DNA of 64,000 nucleotides from Undibacterium umbellatum (GTDB taxonomy: Bacteria; Pseudomonadota; Gammaproteobacteria; Burkholderiales; Burkholderiaceae_D): positions 1 through 64,000 of the forward strand of contig NZ_JACOFX010000018.1 in assembly GCF_014284125.1 (NCBI RefSeq). The letters are read 5' to 3'. Position numbers and translations under genes: made by a program. A model generated the notes under the pieces. The model did no database searches and was not told the origin of the DNA. It saw only the letters and a list, made by a program, of their open reading frames with translations. Below, piece by piece: positions 60,156 to 64,000 of the stretch (its first letter is position 1; each line of letters begins with the position of its first letter).

Positions 60156-62252
60156 CTATTCTTCGTCTGGGGTGTTTGCAGCATCATTCGCAACATTGCC
60201 TGCAACATCGTCTGCTGCAATCTCCGCGTCTGTTACTGTATCTGTCACTTCTACAGGTGCGCCCTCTTCTGCACTAAAATCTTCTGCGACTTCTGTGCTG
60301 TTTTCATCGTCCAGTTCTTCTTCATCCAGTTCGGTGACGGTGGATAGCAATTCCAGCAAACGGGCTTCGACTTCAAGATCGACTTCATCCCAGCGCAGGA
60401 TATCCAGACGGACCTGAGCACCGCGCGCGGTTTGTGGCATACCAGGCAAACGGATGATGAGCGGGATATCGACCAGGCGCAAGACTTCGTCTTTCAAAAC
60501 AACAGCTTCGACCTGGCGTTTTTCTTCCTGGCCCAACCAGCGCAGACACCAGTAGCGCTCCATATTGTTCTGGAAATCAGCATAGGCGGCATAAGCTGCA
60601 TCAAAGCCCGAAACGATGGCAAACAGGTCGGCATCCTTGGGTTTGAAGGTAGCCACCAACGGTGCCGTAACGCCATGTTGCACGCAGGCGATGATTTGCC
60701 ACTGATTGACCAGATCGGTATAGCGGCGCAGTGGTGATGTGCTCCAGGCGTATTGGTCCACGCCCAGGCCTTGATGCGGTGCTGCGTGTGTCAACATGCG
60801 TACCTGCATGCGTGCGGTCCAGCCACCCGGGCCACGACCACCGGCCACACCCTGAGCGCGGTAGATGCCAGGGATGCCATGATCAGCCATGAGCTTGCCC
60901 CAGGTGCTGTTGGCAAAGATCATCAGTTCAGCCACGATCTTGTCCAGCGGTGCACCACGCTTGCGGCGCACGATGGAAACCACATCGTCTTCTACATAGA
61001 AATTGAAATCGACGCGGTTATTTTGCTCTGGCTTCATGCCAAAGCTTTCGCGCTTGATCATGCGCCCCTGCTCCAGCACTTGCGCCCATTTCCACAGTTG
61101 TGCGATATCTGCCTTGTGCGGATATTCACCGGCATCATTGGCGAGATTATCTTCGGTAACCAGCGCATCGAGGTCGTTGTGGCGCAAGTTGCTGGCCATG
61201 GGCACGGCTTCTACCTTGGTCTCGGAGCTGATGACAGACCAGTCTTCAGTATTCAGGATTGTGTACAGCGATACAGCCGGGCGGGTCTGGCCTGCGCCCA
61301 GGGTGTAGGTATTGACCAGTTCATCCGGCAGCATGGTGATTTTGTCGCCAGGCATATACACGGTAGACATGCGGCCACGAGCAAGCTGGTCTATGGCATC
61401 ACCGCGCTGTATGCCCAGTGCTGGCGCGGCAATATGGATGCCGACGCGCAACTGGCCATTGCCGATATCGACGACAGAAAAGGCATCGTCAATCTCGGTG
61501 GTAGTAACGTCATCGATGGAGAAAGCCTCAACATCAGCCACCGGCAAATCAGCAGGCAAGGCCGGTATGGTAATGGCCGGAAAGCCAACACCCTTGGGGA
61601 AATGCTCGTAATGGAATTTGGCAAGGTGCAAGTGCTTGGGGCTGGCAATGCCACCCGCAGCCAGCATAAGGCGTTGCGGTGACATTTGCATTGCATCGCA
61701 GGCTTCTGCCAAGGCCTTGTATTCTATGCTGTTCTTGTCGGGCTTGAACAAGAGTTGCAGCGCCAGCGATTTCATCGCATCTGGCAGGCGGTTGTGCTTG
61801 AGTTCTTCAACGTAGCCAGCCTGTATCAGGGCTTGCTGTTTTTTCTTTTCTATGCCAGCCAGTGCTGCCTTCAAAGATGCTTCAGGCGCAGCCTTGTAGC
61901 GGCCACGGCCTTTTTTATAGAAGTAGACTGGAGCATTATGCAGCGCGTAGATCAAGCCTGCTGCTTCGACGGACTGCGGCGCATGCCCAAAATATTCTGC
62001 ACCCAGTTCGGCAAAGCCAAATTCTTCCTGCCCAGCGACTTCCCATAAAAATTCCAGGTCTATCTCAGCCGCCGCGGCCTTGGCCTGCTCAATCAGGCTG
62101 GCGGGATCGGGAGAGGCGAATTGCAACAGCACATCCTTGGCCTTGACCTTGGTGCGCTTGCCACTGGCCATCTCGACCTGATAAGCCTCACCAGCATGCG
62201 TCATGATGCTGCCTGCCTTGAAATCACCGGATTCTTCAAAAAATAAATTCAT
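60156..62252 (-). CDS. RNB-domain exoribonuclease (RNase II family)
   Basis: 698 aa. The catalytic RNB domain carries FSIDDVTTTEIDDAFSVVDI (metal-binding Asp cluster), GIHIAAPALGIQRGD, and MLPDELVNTYTLG; YAWSTSPLRRYTDLVNQW is the conserved late motif. An N-terminal 'FFEESGDFKAGSIM' strand domain replaces typical cold-shock domains. The last 50 residues are an acidic low-complexity tail (TELDEEELDDENSTEVAED). Processive 3'-5' RNA decay. First gene of the line that runs to DUF4124; a repeat element lies directly upstream. Confidence 0.88.
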   Translation of the reverse strand: MNLFFEESGDFKAGSIMTHAGEAYQVEMASGKRTKVKAKDVLLQFASPDPASLIEQAKAAAAEIDLEFLWEVAGQEEFGFAELGAEYFGHAPQSVEAAGLIYALHNAPVYFYKKGRGRYKAAPEASLKAALAGIEKKKQQALIQAGYVEELKHNRLPDAMKSLALQLLFKPDKNSIEYKALAEACDAMQMSPQRLMLAAGGIASPKHLHLAKFHYEHFPKGVGFPAITIPALPADLPVADVEAFSIDDVTTTEIDDAFSVVDIGNGQLRVGIHIAAPALGIQRGDAIDQLARGRMSTVYMPGDKITMLPDELVNTYTLGAGQTRPAVSLYTILNTEDWSVISSETKVEAVPMASNLRHNDLDALVTEDNLANDAGEYPHKADIAQLWKWAQVLEQGRMIKRESFGMKPEQNNRVDFNFYVEDDVVSIVRRKRGAPLDKIVAELMIFANSTWGKLMADHGIPGIYRAQGVAGGRGPGGWTARMQVRMLTHAAPHQGLGVDQYAWSTSPLRRYTDLVNQWQIIACVQHGVTAPLVATFKPKDADLFAIVSGFDAAYAAYADFQNNMERYWCLRWLGQEEKRQVEAVVLKDEVLRLVDIPLIIRLPGMPQTARGAQVRLDILRWDEVDLEVEARLLELLSTVTELDEEELDDENSTEVAEDFSAEEGAPVEVTDTVTDAEIAADDVAGNVANDAANTPDEE

Positions 62253-62282
62253 TCAATACTTCTTTATGTTTTAAGACCAAAA
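62253..62282. other. leader of the RNB gene
   Basis: Thirty bases between the RNB start and a repeat element. AAGAAG lies near the start; no promoter is assigned. The promoter is presumably within or behind the repeat. Confidence 0.3.
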
Positions 62283-62446
62283 AGCTCAACACAGAGACAC
62301 CGAGAAAGGAAAGGCTGCTTGCAAGCCGCCTTCGTTACGCAGGCGAACGGCATACCGTTCGAAACCCCTGCTTCACCACAAAGAAGGACAGGAGAAAATC
62401 CTGGATTTTCACTGCTTCTTTTTTCTATGTGTCTCTTGATTGAGAT
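62283..62446. mobile_element. 164-bp element with terminal inverted repeats (element R2)
   Basis: Arms at 62283-62312 and 62417-62446 are inverted repeats matching at about 21 of 30 positions (CTCAA, AGAGACAC and AGAAA blocks). The interior has hairpin AAGGC...GCCTT (62311-62332), the structured core shared with the element at 52111-52306 (62333-62376), and GAAAATC-CTG-GATTTTC (62394-62410). No coding capacity. The arms differ from those of R1, so the two share only the core. It lies between ubiC and the RNB gene. Confidence 0.6.
62333..62376 (+). repeat. structured repeat core, copy 2
   Basis: CGTTACG (62333-62339), outer stem GCAGG/CCTGC (62339-62343 with 62367-62371), inner 18-base hairpin CGAACGG-CATA-CCGTTCG (62344-62361), linker AAACC (62362-62366), then TTCACC. 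Layout, spacing and unpaired bases are the same as at 52177-52227 while stem bases differ in a compensatory way. Confidence 0.65.
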
Positions 62447-62576
62447 GGCTGTTGTTCTATGTTTACTTTGCTTTATCAGCAAAATGGAAAATTATTCAAT
62501 TAACTATCTTATTCCCCTCCCCCTTCAAGAGGAGGGTTAACATTGCAGTTTAGTTTCTTTGAGAGATTTGAAAGTT
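62447..62576. other. intergenic between repeat R2 and ubiC
   Basis: AT-rich, no gene. CCCTCCCCCTTCAAGAGGAGGG near 62516-62537 can form a short CCTC/GAGG hairpin downstream of the ubiC stop, with no T-run on the minus strand. Confidence 0.35.
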
Positions 62577-63143
62577 TTAACGCTTTTCAATAGTCCGCAA
62601 ACCCTCAACCCCAGGCAAAAACACTTCCGTCACCTGCAAACACCCACCCTTGCGCCAGAATAAAGAACGCCGTGCCAGCATGCTGTGCACGCCTGCCAGT
62701 TCCGGCTGTCTCGCCACGATGCGGCGTATCAGCGGGTGGCTTTGGCGTAACCTGGCGTAGTGCAATTCACCACGGCGCACCAGGGGGTCGTTGAACAAGG
62801 TACTGCCCAAAGACTTTTCACCGAGGGCATGAAACAAGGGCCATTCGTTGGCAGTGGCACTCAGCGGGACAATGGTATGGCCGTAAACCATGGCCACACC
62901 ATCGCAACGCAAAAACACTTCGCGCTCATGCACTTTCATGGCGCGGGGCAAACCTATAGCAGCATATTCATCCTGCAAGCACACTGCCTTGTGCTGCGAC
63001 AAACGCTGTACGCGAAATTGCTGACACCGTGCCACCAGCCTGGCCGTCAGCGAATCGCGGTTCGTCAACCAGTCTTGCATCAGCGCACTGGTATCAACGG
63101 CATTCACATGTGCATACCATTGCGCAGCCAACGGCCTCTGCAT
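62577..63143 (-). CDS. ubiC: chorismate lyase
   Basis: 188 aa from ATG 63143. SLTARLVARCQQFRVQRL, ALGEKSLGSTLFND and the C-terminal RSLFWRKGGCLQVTEVFLPG (catalytic Glu) match UbiC, which converts chorismate to 4-hydroxybenzoate and pyruvate for ubiquinone. A TTG at 63197 would extend it by 18 codons into yqiA; the shorter frame is preferred. It lies 34 bp after yqiA on the same strand and is the last gene of the mpl-yqiA-ubiC line. Confidence 0.9.
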   Translation of the reverse strand: MQRPLAAQWYAHVNAVDTSALMQDWLTNRDSLTARLVARCQQFRVQRLSQHKAVCLQDEYAAIGLPRAMKVHEREVFLRCDGVAMVYGHTIVPLSATANEWPLFHALGEKSLGSTLFNDPLVRRGELHYARLRQSHPLIRRIVARQPELAGVHSMLARRSLFWRKGGCLQVTEVFLPGVEGLRTIEKR

Positions 63144-63177
63144 TTGCTTAACTGTGCGCAAGATTGCTGATTCCAAA

Positions 63178-63750
63178 TCAAGCCCTGTCGTCCGCAAATG
63201 CCATCACCCGATCCAGATTGTCTGCAAATTCTGCAATGCCATGATCACTTCCTTCAATTACCAATTGTTTGGCACGTGGATAGTGGGTCACCATTTCGCG
63301 CCAGTCCAACACTTCATCACCGGTGGCAGCAATCAAAAAATAACGTTCTGGCTGAGTAATCTTTTCTACGGCCAGGGCGCGCAATTCAGCCACGTATTCT
63401 GCCTTGAATTCAAAGACTCTATCGCTATGGTAATAAGTCGTTACACCTACAAAGTTTTCCAAGTCACGCGGCGGTTTGACAGCGGGGTTCAGCAAGATGG
63501 CTTTGCAGCCATATTTTTCTGCCAGCCAGGTTGCATAATAGCCACCCAGGGATGAACCTATAATGCAGATATCTTCCGCTTTGTAACCGGCCAGCAAAGC
63601 CTCGGCCTGATGTATCGCCAGCGCTGGCGAGGGTGACAGGTCGGGGCAGGCTATTTCATCGCTACGGCCCAGCTTTGCCATATGCGCGAGCATGCAGCGA
63701 GCCTTATAGGAATCTGGCGATGAACGGAAGCCGTGCAGGTAGAGGATCAT
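63178..63750 (-). CDS. YqiA/YcfP-family esterase-like hydrolase
   Basis: 190 aa alpha/beta hydrolase. ILYLHGFRSSPDSYKA opens the fold; the nucleophile elbow is GSSLGGYYATWLAEKYG (Ser near residue 67) and the late SDHGIAEFAD supplies the His. These features fit the YqiA family, an esterase with an uncertain substrate, usually next to parE in E. coli. Its ATG overlaps the mpl stop (63747-63750). Confidence 0.9.
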   Translation of the reverse strand: MILYLHGFRSSPDSYKARCMLAHMAKLGRSDEIACPDLSPSPALAIHQAEALLAGYKAEDICIIGSSLGGYYATWLAEKYGCKAILLNPAVKPPRDLENFVGVTTYYHSDRVFEFKAEYVAELRALAVEKITQPERYFLIAATGDEVLDWREMVTHYPRAKQLVIEGSDHGIAEFADNLDRVMAFADDRA

Positions 63751-64000
63751 GCTGCAATCGCCTGATTACCGGCTTGATTATCAGCCTGCTGGGCACGGTC
63801 TTGCAGCGCATCCAGCAATTTCTGGTGGACGCCGCCAAAGCCGCCATTACTCATGATGAGTACATGGTCGCCTGCTTTTGCCTTGTTAACAATGTCTTGC
63901 ACCAGTTCATCTATCTTGTGATGGCAGGCAACTTTATCACCCAACGGTGCCAGTGCTTCAGCGAGATCCCAGCCGAGGGCGGATTTACCCTCTTTTTCAC
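63747..64000 (-). CDS. mpl: Mpl murein-peptide ligase, C-terminal part (cut by window edge)
   Basis: The 3' end of a gene running past the right edge; about 84 codons are present. SALGWDLAEALAPLGDK and the end VLIMSNGGFGGVHQKLL are characteristic of Mpl, which rejoins recycled tripeptide to UDP-N-acetylmuramate in cell-wall recycling. The residual C-terminus is rich in Ala, Gln and Asn (RAQQADNQAGNQAIAA). The open frame reaches base 64000. Its stop overlaps the next gene's ATG. Confidence 0.85.
   Translation of the reverse strand, partial: EKEGKSALGWDLAEALAPLGDKVACHHKIDELVQDIVNKAKAGDHVLIMSNGGFGGVHQKLLDALQDRAQQADNQAGNQAIAA

Noticed and set aside
60753..61682. 309-codon plus-strand frame inside the RNB gene
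   Set aside because: Antisense shadow; residues do not form any known motif.
62355..62378. tRNA-like 3' end (GTTCGAAAC followed by CACCA) in repeat R2
   Set aside because: No acceptor or anticodon arm is present, and the sister copy at 52.2 kb lacks TTCGA.

Overview
The window looks like a chromosomal segment of a betaproteobacterium of the order Burkholderiales, family Oxalobacteraceae, most like Undibacterium. This rests on moderate GC content by eye and on gene order typical of that order: an fmdB-DUF502-aspS-(nudB)-endonuclease-like-clsB line and an mpl-yqiA-ubiC / rnb-tonB-aroE-mtgA line. The genus is an inference. I see no rRNA, tRNA, CRISPR array, prophage or complete insertion sequence.

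Layout. 1-1.4 kb: a small membrane protein and an ArsR/SdpR-type regulator, with an operator-like palindrome and two hairpins. 1.4-8.6 kb: a fatty-acid beta-oxidation cluster on the minus strand (TetR regulator, acyl-CoA dehydrogenase, FadN-type dehydrogenase/hydratase, thiolase, enoyl-CoA hydratase/isomerase), with the decayed 3' end of an alpha/beta hydrolase gene behind the thiolase terminator. 8.8-12.2 kb: Hsp15, a CecR-like TetR regulator, then a tightly overlapping run of a polynucleotide-kinase-like P-loop protein, a Thg1-like 3'-5' polymerase and a membrane protein, read here as a candidate RNA 5'-end repair operon. 12.2-20.1 kb: DUF429, clsB, endonuclease-like and nudB genes, a Cache protein, a CsgG-like lipoprotein, aspS, DUF502 and a zinc ribbon. 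20.1-30.3 kb: sodium symporter, Bax-inhibitor-1 protein, M28 peptidase, FemAB-like acetyltransferase, and sbcDC.

30.4-46.6 kb is a mosaic of accessory genes: a PPC-domain secreted protein, a short SSB, two orphan substrate-binding proteins, DUF4272, an AhpD-like protein divergent from an HxlR regulator with a clear double operator, an S41 peptidase, a Sel1 protein, an XRE/membrane pair, a PPP-type phosphatase, a DegT aminotransferase and a large TonB-dependent receptor. 46.6-53.3 kb has a secreted protein followed by a DUF2235 hydrolase (possible effector pair), several single-domain enzymes and corA. 53.6-64 kb is mostly housekeeping: a VWA lipoprotein, a PH-like protein, the chain rnb-tonB-aroE-mtgA-DUF4124 with stop/start overlaps, then ubiC, yqiA and the 3' end of mpl at the window edge.

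The most unusual items are the kinase-Thg1-membrane operon and a structured repeat. Two intergenic elements (52.1-52.3 and 62.3-62.4 kb) have different terminal inverted repeats but the same folded core, and the core stems differ by compensatory base changes. A third, unrelated element with terminal inverted repeats lies at 38.7-38.9 kb.
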